Below are positions 19,895 through 30,407 of a DNA stretch of 64,000 nt, piece by piece (position 1 is the first letter of the stretch; every line of letters begins with the position of its first letter). The stretch comes from Strigamia acuminata (Eukaryota > Arthropoda > Chilopoda > Geophilomorpha > Linotaeniidae), in assembly GCA_949358305.1 (NCBI GenBank), contig OX442314.1, forward strand, positions 47,686,581 to 47,750,580, written 5' to 3'. The notes beneath the pieces are model-generated. The model ran no database searches. It had not been told where the DNA came from and saw only the letters and a list, made by a program, of their open reading frames with translations. The position numbers were made by a program, and so were the translations under genes.

Positions 19895-20130
19895 TTCCTT
19901 ATTTCCTCGACTAAAATCTGCGCACAAGTTGGCAGTGCTGGACTGGCCCGGCGGGATACCGGGAGTTTCCCGGTGGCCCGTGGCCGCTGTGGCCTGTCGC
20001 GGCCCGCTGTGGCCTGTCCCGACTTCATTAATTGTGGCCCGGACACCCAGATTTCCCGGCAATAAATTTGTTCCCAGTCCAGCCCTGCAAGTTGGCATTT
20101 TTTTCGGGTCTTGCTCGTTATCGTTATCGC
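19895..20130 (-). pseudogene. Antisense fragment of the A/B family, split by a MITE
   Basis: On the minus strand the piece reads SDNDNEQDPKKMPTC and, beyond the MITE, the equivalent of the DEEI segment. It corresponds to SDGNEQEPKKMRTCTEYLDEEI of genes A/B. It therefore lies antisense to its nearest full-length relatives. A short inverted echo (TGTAACGAGCAA near 20131-20142) makes a partial hairpin. A fuller version is at 48457-48590. Confidence 0.7.
19933..20087. mobile_element. hAT-type MITE, 155 bp
   Basis: The terminal inverted repeats are CAGTGCTGGACTGG and CCAGTCCAGCCCTG. The 8-bp duplications CAAGTTGG flank it at 19925-19932 and 20088-20095. It splits the antisense gene fragment. The GC-rich interior has repeated GTGGCC blocks and no coding capacity. 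Confidence 0.88.
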
Positions 20131-20149
20131 TGTAACGAGCAATTGACAA

Positions 20150-20474
20150 TGGAGGGATGCATTCTCAATGAGCCAGGATTCCCGAGGACTCCTTCCGTCT
20201 TAGCTGCTGCACGGATTTTGGCAGATGAAAAGGATTGAGTGCAGACGAAAGACCGCGAGTTGCTCTTCCATTCTATGGGGAAGACAGCATCCTTGTTCCC
20301 GGAGCTGAGCTCGAAGAGGACGACATCAGAGTGCACCGTCCTGTGATTGGACCCCGCACTCCTTCACCTTTGCGACCACGATCCCGAGAGTCTGATCGTG
20401 ACGTGAGTGAGAGACATTCTCGCACTCACAGAAAGCACGATTCCCGCTCGTCGCGTTCACAGTCAAGACTGTAG
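20150..20474 (+). pseudogene. RS-tail gene fragment, frameshifted
   Basis: One frame reads MEGCILNEPGFPRTPSVLAAARILADEK and stops. The adjoining frame reads SADERPRVALPFYGEDSI and on to a tail DDIRVHRPVIGPRTPSPLRP followed by Arg/Ser dipeptides and stop at 20474. A one-base shift near 20237 joins them, so this copy looks broken. The tail is shared with the Tudor fragment at 34505-34984. RS-rich tails occur in nuclear RNA-associated proteins; the role here is unknown. Confidence 0.5.
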
Positions 20475-20679
20475 ACATGTGGATGATTTTTCATCCACAT
20501 TGACCTGTACTTTGCCAGGACATAGTTCCTAGTTATTTATTTGTTATCATTTGGTTTTTATTTATTCAGCCTGAATGGTGCCTGAATGCAGATAGAAGAT
20601 GTAACGGAAAAAGTGAATTCTTTAAGTCGGCTATTCAGTAACAGACAACTTTTTATTCCAGTATTGATTGTGTTGTGTT

Positions 20680-21215
20680 AACTGTTCGGTGAGTTGAGAT
20701 TCCTTGCTGCTTTCACTACATTTTGTGAAATCAGCTCACTTGTGTCTGTGTGTAACAAACACTGTCACACGCTCTGTTGTGAACTTTGGGTAACGCCCAA
20801 GGAACCCCGGCTCACTGCCGACCATCGTGATTCCCGTCGACTTTACTCCGGAACTCTGGCCATCGTTGTCGTACGAGCAGCGTAATTTCTACCGGCGAAC
20901 AACAAGTGGTTGTTGCGCGCGCTTTTCTTTGTTCTCTTTTTATTTCGCGACCATAGTAGCTCGCATTTCATTGTATTTCATAAATTTCTAGTCCTAATTT
21001 CATAGATTTTATTATTGATTTAATTCCGTATTTAATCTCGTTTCATTGTAATTAAACCGAATAAGATCATAATCATTTGTCATTTTTCTATTTAACCAAA
21101 CTTGTTCTTATTTCAATATCCTTAGACGTGGTATTTTAGATACAAGTCTCACAGCAGTATTCAACTGTCATCATTATTAATAATTTTAATAACAAAACAT
21201 GGATCGCAGCAGTGT
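20680..21215 (+). repeat. Probable LTR remnant
   Basis: It is GC-rich at first, then AT-rich, and ends ...GGATCGCAGCA like the solo LTR at 40010-40970. A related layout lies at 57400-57860. The 5' boundary is not visible. The call rests only on this similarity. Confidence 0.4.
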
Positions 21216-21404
21216 GGACGCCTAGAGCTAGATGTTGCAGCTCGAGCTAACAGAGAAACGTTTTATGACCACCGCTGTAGAGAAAAACCGGCCCATGCTC
21301 TGCTTGCTCCTGACGTCGGCGACGGCAATGCTCGGCGTCGAAGAACTCACCTGCGACGACCGAACCACCCTCGTAAAAGACTGCTTTTGCCACAAAGACA
21401 AGGC

Positions 21405-21600
21405 TGCGAGATTACCTCGTCGAGTGTAACAAATTGACCACGTGTATTTTAAGAGCGAGGACGTATTGACACAAGCCTGAAATTCAGAGTTGTTTCTCGA
21501 CTTTTGGAAAAATTATAAAAATCAAAATGTTTACCGGCAAAAAAAGTGGAAAATTCCAATTCCAATCAGCAGTGTGTGTTAAGAAGGTTTTAAAAAAGAC
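21405..21600 (+). repeat. Dispersed fragment, 5' copy
   Basis: It matches 39818-40006 (ATTACCTCGTCGAGTGTA... to TTAAGAAGG). It continues into GACCAACTGTTGGAGAGTGAAAGAC, the sequence split by the solo LTR at 40010, so it acts as an empty site. Coding similarity to the 39814 ORF is broken here. Confidence 0.65.
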
Positions 21601-21667
21601 CAACTGTTGGAGAGTGAAAGACAAGACAATTTATGTAAAGAGAGCGTGGTATTTATTTTAACTGAAA

Positions 21668-22393
21668 TTGGCCAAACGTCGAACCAAAGAAGAAGATACT
21701 GAACAGACAAAGGGTGTGTTTCACTTGTTGTATCTTGATTTGTGTGGACCCATGACGGAAGGATCGTTGGATGAAATAATGACATACGTTGCATGCGAGA
21801 TTGACATTAAAAATTTAAGACCAATTACCTATATTTTAGGAATTTTGGTAACATATGGTTGTGATGGATCTATCTACTTGGACCAGAAAAAATATGTGAA
21901 AGACATATTGAAGACGTTTGGTATGAGTGAAGCAAAGATGGTAAACTCACCTATGGACATTTCGGCCAATCTGGAAGATCCAACTTATCCATTAGGACAA
22001 GAATTGAAAGATCAACCATATAGACAAGCAATTAATTCATTGATGTATCTAGCCCAAATTACACGACCAGATATAGCTTACGCAGTCACGTTCCTCTCAC
22101 AGTGGTTGTCAAAGCCGTATGACGCACATTGGTCAGCGGTGAAGCGAATCCTCCGTTACCTCAAAGGTACGATGAAGTTCAGATTGAAGTACACACCGGG
22201 TCAGGATGTTATCCAGGCGTATGCAGATGCATCATGGAATAGCAAAGCAAGCGATGGCAAGTCATTTGCAGGGTTTATAGTAACTCTGGGTGGAGCTCCA
22301 GTCACATGGAGAAGTAAGAAACAAAGCCTCATAGCGTTGTCCATGTGTGAGGCAGAGTTTCTTAGTGTACAGATCAAAATCATAAATGTATAA
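21668..22393 (+). pseudogene. Copia pol remnant (integrase start joined to RT end and RNase H)
   Basis: The frame begins with an integrase-like DLCGPMTEGS, then jumps to the end of a Copia reverse transcriptase (LRPITYILGILV, QKKYVKDILKTFGM, NSPMD). RNase H follows (RPDIAYAVTFLSQW, YADASWNSKASDGKSFAGF, EAEF). The YVDD catalytic core is absent, so a deletion removed the middle of pol. The C-terminus stops after the RNase H EAEF motif. Not autonomous. Confidence 0.85.
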
Positions 22394-22690
22394 TTGTTAG
22401 AGAAACCTTTTGTTTTGGTTGCTAAGATACAATGTTGAAAATGTATTACAAAATGGATTACGATGAGTAAATGTGTGTGTGTGAAAGGAGAGACCAATAA
22501 GTCTCACTTGATTTCTGGACATGATTTATTTGAAGCCAACAGTATTCACCCGCTCCGATCAAACCGAGTTTGATTTACAAGCTTCTAGCTTGCTAGTTGT
22601 GACTGCTATGGCCTCACCAGTGTAGTCAGGGGACTGAGAACACTAGGTAGGGACACATACTTCACGTAAAATGACTAAGATTACCACAAT
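22394..22690. other. Unassigned, downstream of Copia remnant
   Basis: AT-rich with no recognisable gene. It may include Copia 3' DNA, but no LTR pair is visible. Confidence 0.3.
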
Positions 22691-23270
22691 ATTGGTTGGT
22701 TTGCCTTTATTGCGTTGTCTAGGGGTATGGGGAATCTCGTCACCCGCTGCGGTGGTGCCACGGGGGCACGCCGCACCGACAACCGACCCGTCACACACTG
22801 GGTGGGAACCCAATGGGTGACGTGGTCGGTTCGGCTAAACATCCGTGTCGTACTTACCTACGACCCACGCGTCCACTCATGGAGGCTGCACAACGGACTC
22901 AGCCGTCGTACTGAGTATCATTGTGATGAATGGTGAGGAGTACAGAGTCAAACCGGGACACTTCTTGTCCCTCCCAGATAAACACCTTCTCCTCTCGGGG
23001 AGCCACTCTAGACACGTCCTTTGCAGTCCGTGTCCAGCGCCACTCTCTCTCCTCCACTGCCCTCCTCACCACACCACTCCACTCCCTCCTCCTCGGGCTA
23101 GGTCGATTACCCACAGAGGGGTTGACCTTTGGGGCCGTATGGTGGTGTGTGGCAGTGCCGCAGGTCACTGAGGTGGCCTGGCGGTCACATAGTTTTGGTC
23201 ATGCGACTTTGACAGCCAATCAATATCGTGAGGAAATTCTTGGAAGAGAATTTGGCTGGAATTTCTGACT
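22690..23270 (+). repeat. Dispersed repeat, copy 1
   Basis: GC-rich and related by eye to 53650-54420 (shared CCTTTA/TTGTCTAGGGG, CACACAGGG/CACACTGGG, ACGTGGTC, TACTTACCTACG, TGGTGAATGGTGA-like blocks in the same order). No domain is seen in its open frames. Confidence 0.6.
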
Positions 23271-23429
23271 AGCGTTTTTCTGCCCCCTGCTTCATGCGCG
23301 CGACGTCGGAAACCACTCTAGGTGATCTGACACTCAGATCGCAAAGCATTCGCCTTTGCTGCGCAATTGAGCAATTACCACGATCCGCCTACAAGCACGT
23401 GGGAGAGTTAAAATTTATTTGGGTTTACT

Positions 23430-24070
23430 CTTTCAATAATTTTTATGAACACTTTTAATGATTTTTAATTTTTACTTCTTGTTTTCAGGTATTTTAGCTC
23501 GCCCAAACAGCCTTGCATTTTGCGACAGTGTTTACTGCACGTGGAGAAATGACAATGCTAGTGTTTAATCATCTAGTTTATGATACCATGTATTTCCAGA
23601 TTAACATGATTATGATGCGCGATTCTTAAGAAGACTAATTCATTTATTGCGACCGTTAATTAAGAGCCAGTTTTCAATTCGTGCCCTCATGTTATGATAT
23701 GTTCTATTCATGTTTTTGAATCAGTGTCGAGTCGAAATAGTCTCGAACTGTGTTACTTGCCTTACTTTTCAGTTCATTAAAGATGGAGGAAGCATTTTGC
23801 GTGTTTCCCATAATTTTGCAAAGAAGTGTCTTTGTTTCCACTGCCAGCAGCCACCATTAGTCAAACAAGTGGTTGCAGAGGATGGTTAGATAGGAGCCAC
23901 AAAGATTTTGTTGGATAAGAAGTGGGAAAAATCTCATTTCGGGACATTTCGCCAAGTGCACAAAATACATTGCGCCAATGCCGATGATCACCGGCGAAGT
24001 TCGGCAGGAAAGCCGCCCGTGCCCCCGATACGAGTTACTATTCACGACCAAGCGACGTTATATTAAACAG
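23430..24070 (+). repeat. Dispersed repeat, paralogous to 41090-41770
   Basis: Long near-identical runs include TAGCTCGCCCAAACAGCC, GACAGTGTTTACTGCACGTGG and GTGTCGAGTCGAAATAGTC. The copy at 41384-41824 has an open frame; here the frame is broken by a stop (GGTTAG) and other changes. Confidence 0.7.
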
Positions 24071-24289
24071 AAAAGCCACAAATTAGCACTCCGAGTGCGT
24101 TTGTAAAGATGCAGACGTGCACAGACCTGAAATTCGATATTTTGGATCTTATTAATCGAGTTAGCACTCCAAGTGCGCTCGAATTTATTTCGGCATTGCT
24201 GGAGGAGCACCGTTTTTGGAATTTTGCGACGCGAAATCCCACAACGACGGCTTTCAACTCATCAATTCGTGTAGTCTTTAAGCCTGTCG

Positions 24290-24800
24290 CATTACCAATT
24301 GTTATTATTCAAGATAGATTTAAGATTTTTGTTTGGGACCGTTAGCATCTTTGCCCTGTCTTCGGCCAGTCGGCCACACAGGTCATCGTATTTTGGGTTG
24401 GTAATTGGCGTTAACTGGAGCCGTCCCGCAAGCCAGGTAGTACTCGATCGGAAGAAAGTGCTTTTACCAATTTAAAGTTTTTGATTCCTTTAGAGGAATT
24501 AGTCCAAGGAAGGAATTGTTTAATTTCGCCTGGAATTTTTGGGGGATTGTTTATTTGTGAAGTGTTTACTAGTGAAGTATTTATTTCTTTGTGAAGTGCC
24601 AGTGAAGTGTATACAAGTGATTCTATGTATTTGGAATTGTGTTCTTCACCAAACAACAATCTAGTCAGAAGATAAATTTTATGACTATCGTTCTATCACG
24701 GAACAAACTATTCCACATGGGCAATCCAAGTCTAATTGTAACTACAGCAACAAGGCGTATGGGGCCATGTCACGCGAAAAGAAACGGCGTTCATACATAG
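24290..24800 (+). pseudogene. Copia 5' region remnant, copy 1
   Basis: It matches 59925-60480 (intact-looking gag start) and 35590-35790. In this copy the frame around CGTTCTATCACGGAACAAACTATTCC is damaged. The block begins with a leader TCAAGATAGATTTAAG(A/G)TTTTTGTTTGGGAC. Confidence 0.65.
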
Positions 24801-25079
24801 CCAACTCGGGGAAGCCATTTCGGTGTACCCCAGATTCATGAATGGAACCAATACGGCCACAGTTTATGCCGAACAAGAGGTGGCAGAAGAACCTTGTAAG
24901 CGCTTTAGTGTTTTTTTTTTTCAGCGCGAAAGCCATTTTACGAGGTAATTTCAGGAGACAGTTGAGTTTGTAAAATTTTTGTGATATTTTTGAATACTTT
25001 TACCGTTTAAGATATTTTCGCTCGCCCAAACACCTACTGAACGGCCTTCCGACTGTACCCGCGACGTCTGGGACGCCAT

Positions 25080-25270
25080 ACACCGTAAAATTGTATATTT
25101 TTTTTAAGATTTTGTTTGGGAATTTTTTAGTAACTTTATGGACATTTTTTCATGTTTTTGGATTTTTTTCTTTTTGTTTTTCAGGTATTTTCGTTCGCTT
25201 AAATGGCCCTACATAAATGTCTATGTTTTGATAAAACAAGCGCCTATTTACTATTTATTACCAAAAACAG
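25080..25270 (+). repeat. Dispersed repeat with GTATTTTCGCTCGCC core
   Basis: One of at least four copies (others about 37690-37830, 41890-42020, 42465-42630). Each has a T-rich stretch ending TTTTTCAG and then GTAT(T/C)TTCGCTCG..., followed by ...AAAACAAGCGCC. The recurring C-rich T-tract plus AG looks like a splice acceptor carried by the repeat. Confidence 0.6.
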
Positions 25271-25363
25271 CGCTTGATTTGGGGGGGTCGCATTATACGC
25301 GGGTATACACGGTATGTAATTTTTCAAAGAAAGAAGTTACCGAAGTTACTCTCGACCTCCAAA

Positions 25364-25654
25364 ATGGCTACAGAAGCAGAGCATATTTTGAATAATTACG
25401 AAAAAAATAAAATGAGGACTTTCGTTAAAGGTTTGGACTCAAAAATTCAAAAGAAGCTTCTCACTTCGCTCAGAGGAAAAGCAAAAAAAAACTCCCGAAA
25501 CGCAGTAGTTCCTATTATGCAGAACATCGAAACCTTCGCCGACATTTTGGGTAGAAAGTGGATCACTAACGCAATATTAAAGAAATATTTGAAACCGAAA
25601 GTAAAAGGCTGTATTAATCTCAACAAACAAGGAAGAGACAACCTCAATACTTAA
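25364..25654 (+). CDS. Small basic ORF, unknown
   Basis: This ATG frame (MATEAEHILNNYEKNKMRTF...) of 96 residues is Lys-rich, has no membrane segment, and ends in TAA at 25652-25654. No paralogue is obvious elsewhere in the window. A plausible acceptor upstream could extend it. I do not recognise a domain. Confidence 0.35.
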   Translation: MATEAEHILNNYEKNKMRTFVKGLDSKIQKKLLTSLRGKAKKNSRNAVVPIMQNIETFADILGRKWITNAILKKYLKPKVKGCINLNKQGRDNLNT

Positions 25655-25890
25655 TAGACCCAGGCATCGTTTGGTACGAGAGATAACTCGTGAAACTTTG
25701 CAACCGTTTGATCCAGACAGCGAAGACGAGTTAGTGAAGAAGAAAGAATGTTGTGCAATTCGTATTGTGGTTTCCTACGTTCGTCATTTAGAAAATCCAC
25801 GATTGCTTCTCACTACCTTTTTGTTGAATATTTTTTTTTCAATCATTTCTATTTTTTCGGCACAAGAGATGTAAACACAAAAATGAAACC
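25655..25890 (+). pseudogene. 3' end of the ULP1-like repeat gene, copy 1
   Basis: ATAGACCCAGGCATCG... and the following ATAACTCGTGAAACTTTGCAACCGTTTGATCC match 44950-45200 and 62225-62460. Only the tail (IT(R/H)ETLQPFDPDSEDELV) is present here. Confidence 0.6.
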
Positions 25891-26560
25891 ATTCAAATGA
25901 GAAATTCACCCAAATGTCCTGAGGGTACTGGAAATGATTTTCAAGTCTATGGGATCAGTAGTTGTGTGGTATTTATGAGGTTAGTTCGTACACGGCCGTA
26001 ATACTTGTTTAGCCTTGACTCTATTATAACCTGTTGTCTGATGTTTCACCTAGTGGCAAAATACGAAATTACTCACAATTTCAATTGCCAGCATAGTGAG
26101 GGTCCAGTTTTATTGAATACAACTCTACCTCCAGCCTTACTGGAGCAATGGTTGCAGAGGATATTTTTCAAAATTAAAACTAATACATTATTTTGTCAAA
26201 TTTGATTAGCCAGGCAGTAAACAAATTAGACAAGCCGGTGCTTAAAGTGAGTTGAAGCGGATTAAATGCTGAAGTAAGAACATTTAAAAGCAAAGGCGTT
26301 AGGAAAGCGTGTCTGTCGTGACATGACCCAACTGAACCGTCGTTATGCCGACAGGCACACACGCATACTGTGTGCGTTTATGCATTTGCGAGCGGATGGA
26401 GGCCCTTGAACTAGCGATCAATTACCACCCAAAACCACAGCATGAAATAGCATTAACCATAGTAGCAAATCCTCCTATTAAAGTCTTGTACTGACCCCGA
26501 AAAAAAGGAGTGCATCAACGCCAGCATGATTGTCCATATGAAAGCAAATGCAAAGGAAAA
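25891..26560. other. Unassigned repeat-like spacer
   Basis: No convincing gene. Short shared pieces (CATTATTTTGTCAAATTT, CAAATTAGACA(A/T)GCCGGTGCT) recur at 42860-42930 and 61740-61810. Confidence 0.4.
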
Positions 26561-26760
26561 GATTAAAAAGAAAATAAGAAAAGGTTTTGTTTTTATATTG
26601 TTCCTTTCATTTTTTCATTAGATTGTGTTAATATATAGCAGAGAGAAAAGCCAACAGTTAGGTTCGTTTACATCCTGTTGGCCTCACAGGTACTGCAAGA
26701 AAGAAGACGCTCACCTCAAAGAATTTGTCACCCAAATGTGGCAAATAAATAAGGTGAAAA
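26560..26760 (+). repeat. Partial extra copy of the duplication start
   Basis: AAGAAAAGGTTTTGTTTTTATATTG... through ACCCAAATGTGGCAAATAAATAAGG repeats what follows at 27000-27250 and at 1420-1650. It is a truncated tandem copy. Confidence 0.7.
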
Positions 26761-27280
26761 AAAGGAGTGGGTCAACGCCAGCATGATTGTGATTATGAAA
26801 GCAAATGCATTCTTGACAAAAAATGCAGGTGTATGCATTGTTGACATTTGATTTGAGCCGCAATCAAGATAAATGTAAGTACAATTTAAATCGCTACTAA
26901 AGCTAAGTTCACATGCATGCATAACCTAAACCTAACCTAACCTAGAAATAACTAACATCTTGAAGCCGCTTGCCTCTTTGCTACCATGGCAAAGGAAGAG
27001 ATTAAAAAGAGAATAAGAAAAGGTTTTGCTTTTATAAGCTTATCATTCCTTTCATTTTTTCATTAGGTTGTGTTAATATATAGCAGAGAGAACAGCCAAC
27101 AGTTAGGTTCGTTTACATCCTGTTGGCCTATGCTGTTTCGTAATTTAAGTAGATTGAATGTTTTAGACAGCACCATCGTCACAGGTACAGCGAGAGAGAA
27201 GACGCTCACCTCAAAGAATTTGTCACCCAAATGTGGCAAATAAATAAGGGGGAAATTCCAAACGAAGCATGGGAAGTTTA

Positions 27281-28676
27281 CAGTGACTCAAAAAATTGTT
27301 CACATGTTTGTAGTAGTATCGTTAATTGGCAAAAAAAAGAGTTAAAATGATTTCTCAGAAAAAAAATATTTTAAATTTTAACACAAATAGCTCATGATCT
27401 TTCAGAAAAAGTAAATAATTTTTAAAAATTTCAAAAAACAAAAAAGATATGACCGAAAAAGCATCGTTCTTTCATGTGAACAATTTTTTTGCTGCTCCAA
27501 TGTGATTGATTTTTGGTGTTGGAATCACTGTTATTGTGCAAGTATATTCGAAATTGGGGTTATATAGCAACATTATGTATCATAGCTGTATTTTAAACAT
27601 TAAAAATCATCATGTGCCCTCTCTCATTGGAAAAACCACAAAATGTTCTACCATTAGGTGAAAAAGGAATTTCTGTTCGAAAAATTGCTGCAGAAGTCCG
27701 AGTTAGCATTGGATGTGTGTCTAAAATTCACAAAACATATGCTTTAGATGCAAAAAAACCAAAAGCAGGTGCCCAAAAATTCTAACAGCCACACAGGAGC
27801 GAAACATTGTTAGAGCAGTTACATCAGTTCGCCTAGATACAGCTGTAGACATGCAAATTGATCTTGCTAAACATCATAACAATGTTGTTAGTGCTCAAAC
27901 TGTACTCAATGTGCTAAAGAGAAATAGATTGAAGTCATCAGTCAATGTTAAAAAGCCCTTATTAACAGCTCGTCATAAACACCTCAGAATGGAATTTGCC
28001 CAAAAGTACAAAGACTGGACAATATACGATTGGAGAAGGGTTATTTTCTCAGATGAAACAAAGATTTACCGTTTAGGAAGTGATGGGCGCAAAGGATGCT
28101 GGAAAAAACAAAAATCAGCACTACAATTGCACCAGATGATCCCAACAGTAAAACATGGAGGTAGTTTCTTAATGATTTGGAGATGCATAATTGCTAATGG
28201 AACACGAAATCTTGATAGTATTGATGTAGAATTGTATTGCACTATTCTTAAAGAACATTTGATGGGACCATTAAAATACTACAAGCTTAAAACAAAAGAT
28301 GTAGTGTTTCAACATGACAATTGAAAAGAGAATTGAAAAGGTTTGGGACACAATAAGTAAAGGCACATGTCTAAAGTTAATTGACAGTATGCCCCAACAT
28401 ATTTCTGAAGTTCTCAAGGCAAAAGGAGGACATACACAACATTAAAATCCATGGAAGTTCTATGGCAAAATAATTGTTCACATGAAAGAACGATGCTTTT
28501 TCGGTCATATCTTTTTTGTTTTTTGAAATTTTTAAAAATTATTTACTTTTTCTGAAAGATCATGAGCTATTTGTGTTAAAATTTAAAATATTTTCTTTCT
28601 GAGAAATCATTTTAACTCTTTTTTTTGCCAATTAACGATACTACTACAAACATGTGAACAATTTTTTGAGTCACTG
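27281..28676 (+). mobile_element. Tc1/mariner-type element, 1396 bp
   Basis: The ends are CAGTGACTCAAAAAATTG and its inverse, flanked by TA on both sides (27279-27280, 28677-28678). The left duplication at about 1687 shows the uninterrupted site GTTTATAGG. The inverted repeats are long (about 210 bp: 27281-27489 and 28466-28676). Each carries an outer and an inner, inverted, AAAAAATTGTTCACATG motif, an IR/DR layout. Confidence 0.93.
27612..28440 (+). pseudogene. Broken Tc1-type transposase
   Basis: The first frame starts at ATG 27612 and encodes a helix-turn-helix-like region (GEKGISVRKIAAEVRVSIGC). A frameshift near 27770 moves reading into the frame 27851-28324. That frame holds the first catalytic Asp (IFSDETKIY) and the second (FQHDN), then stops at once. 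The following frame (RIEKVWDTISKG...) matches a Tc1 C-terminus, so a deletion removed the segment with the third acidic residue. The element cannot encode active transposase. Confidence 0.85.
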
Positions 28677-28956
28677 TATAGACGCAATGAGTAATTTATA
28701 GCGTATAAGTGAGAAAGACGACAGAGATAGCAAAAGGAAACGATTAAGTGACAATTACTTCAAAACAAGAGCACACCGGCAACAAAAACCAAGCATCAAG
28801 GAAACCAAAGCCAAGCCTCACCAAAAGCAAATGGACAAGAAGATTCTTGGGTTTGGAAAATTTATGAGCCATTAAGAATTTTAAATAAGATAAAGAAGAG
28901 ATAAGTTGTGGTGGCACCCTTCGTTTATGGACAAGGCCATTTGACAGAAAATGTAA

Positions 28957-29193
28957 ATGCCATATTCATATGCGGCCTTACAATACAAACTCATGAAAGC
29001 AAATGCAATCATCAAAAAAAATACACCAAATAATGTAAATACAAGAAATATGAAAAATAAAATTGAATCAGGGGATGACCAGAGCTCTCTTTTGGTTCCA
29101 CTGAATCAAATCATGTCATCAGTTTCCCCAGGGGTGACCACGAGGAGGTATAGAGTTGGATTTTACACCCCCAATAAACAAGTTACGTGTTGA
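28957..29193 (+). CDS. Small ORF of the dispersed repeat unit
   Basis: A 78-codon ATG frame (MPYSYAALQYKLMKAN...VGFYTPNKQVTC). The 3' half recurs at about 2150-2250, 45500-45600 and 62700-62795 with few changes, although upstream parts carry stops in those copies. No domain is recognised. It may be part of an unclassified mobile unit. Confidence 0.3.
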   Translation: MPYSYAALQYKLMKANAIIKKNTPNNVNTRNMKNKIESGDDQSSLLVPLNQIMSSVSPGVTTRRYRVGFYTPNKQVTC

Positions 29194-29460
29194 TCGGAGA
29201 TTAAAACTGTTTGAATCCAAATTAGGCCTCGAATTGGTACAAAAGGGCGGTCATTGAAGTTCAAACACGAGTGAGATAACGACGGAAAATGCTAAAACAG
29301 AAAAACAATTTTCTTTTGAACCGATATCCAAATACTGAATATAATCATGTCGAACAACACATTACCCAATAAAACATACCAGTGACCAATTCGAAATCAA
29401 ATTCCAACGAATTTTCTCGGCCCGAATCGACGTGGAACATCACTCGTTAACGGCGAGGAT

Positions 29461-29667
29461 GTGACTACGGGGTTTCCCGAGAGAAAACACCGGCAACCGC
29501 TTGACGTAGAAACAATCCTTAACACGGTAGCAAAAGAGAGGACAAATCCTCACGACAACTTTTATATTCATTCGGTTGACTACAATTTAACACGAATTAA
29601 AAAAGAATTTCAAAATCATCAAGCATTAAATATTTCAAATTTTAATTCACACTATTACAAGTTATGA
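29461..29667 (+). CDS. Second short open frame of the repeat unit
   Basis: The frame (TTGFPERKHRQPLDVETILN...YNLTRIKKEFQNHQA) has no ATG. Copies lie at 2515-2660 (damaged), about 45870-46035 and 63083-63346. Amino-acid level conservation (LDVETIL, HDNFYIHSVDYNLTRI) suggests it was once coding. Confidence 0.3.
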   Translation: MTTGFPERKHRQPLDVETILNTVAKERTNPHDNFYIHSVDYNLTRIKKEFQNHQALNISNFNSHYYKL

Positions 29668-30249
29668 CATAATTTTTTTTTAAAAAAAAAATCCATTTTA
29701 ATCGCCAATGAATGATGAAAACCAATTTTTAATCTGAAATTATGTAATCACCTGGGAACACCAAACAGTTCGCTTACGATGACGAGGATGGTCCAGAAAG
29801 CGAAAACGAAGAAATCAATTTTTTCTTTCAAAAAATTACAATTTTTTAAACCAAGGTGTTGATATTTTTAATTCCAAAGAGAAGAGCTTATCTATTGGTT
29901 GCAATAACACTTGTGATGATGTCCGACAAATTATTTTTTCTCAAAAATAAATTAATTTGAGAATAAAAATTATATATTTTTTGTTGGTTTTACCTTGGAC
30001 AAAGGTTTTACAAATAATAAGACAACTTTAAGTTCGGTGATCTTATAATCCTGAATAAACAGCAGACATTTTGTCGCTCCATTCCCTAGCAACCAATAGC
30101 AAGAAGCTTCGCAGTAAATTGTATATTTGTTTACCAAAAGCTAAAAACGTCTATTTGTAAACTAAAAACATCCATTTTGATTAAACCATTAGGTGTATTC
30201 AATATAATTTGATTGCAAATCACAAAGTTGATCCAACATCTCCACCAGC

Positions 30250-30355
30250 TCCGTGAATCGTAACGTCCACCGTATGGTACGAGTCGTGCATTGTAACGTC
30301 CATTATGTGTTACGAGTGTATAGACGTTACAGTGTATTGGGGTATATAACTGAAT
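30250..30355 (+). promoter_or_regulatory. Conserved upstream array of gene A2
   Basis: The counterpart of 15280-15385: GTAACGTCCA twice, GTGTTACGAG, and AGACGTTACAG, then GTATATAAC. The order and spacing are kept while a few bases changed. Confidence 0.5.
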
Positions 30356-30407
30356 AAATCAGTTCGTCTATCACGTCAGTCATTACCTGCACCCGAAATA
30401 CAAAGAA

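Larger units (their letters stand above)
14938..20588 (+). repeat. Segmental duplication, left copy, part 2
   Basis: It matches 29660-35068 in order: a spacer, gene A, gene B, a small ORF and the RS-tail, ending together at ...GGTGCCTGAATGCA. The stretch 14990-15130 is not shared with the right copy (29735-30140). Dispersed insertions such as the MITE at 19933-20087 are present here only. Confidence 0.85.
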
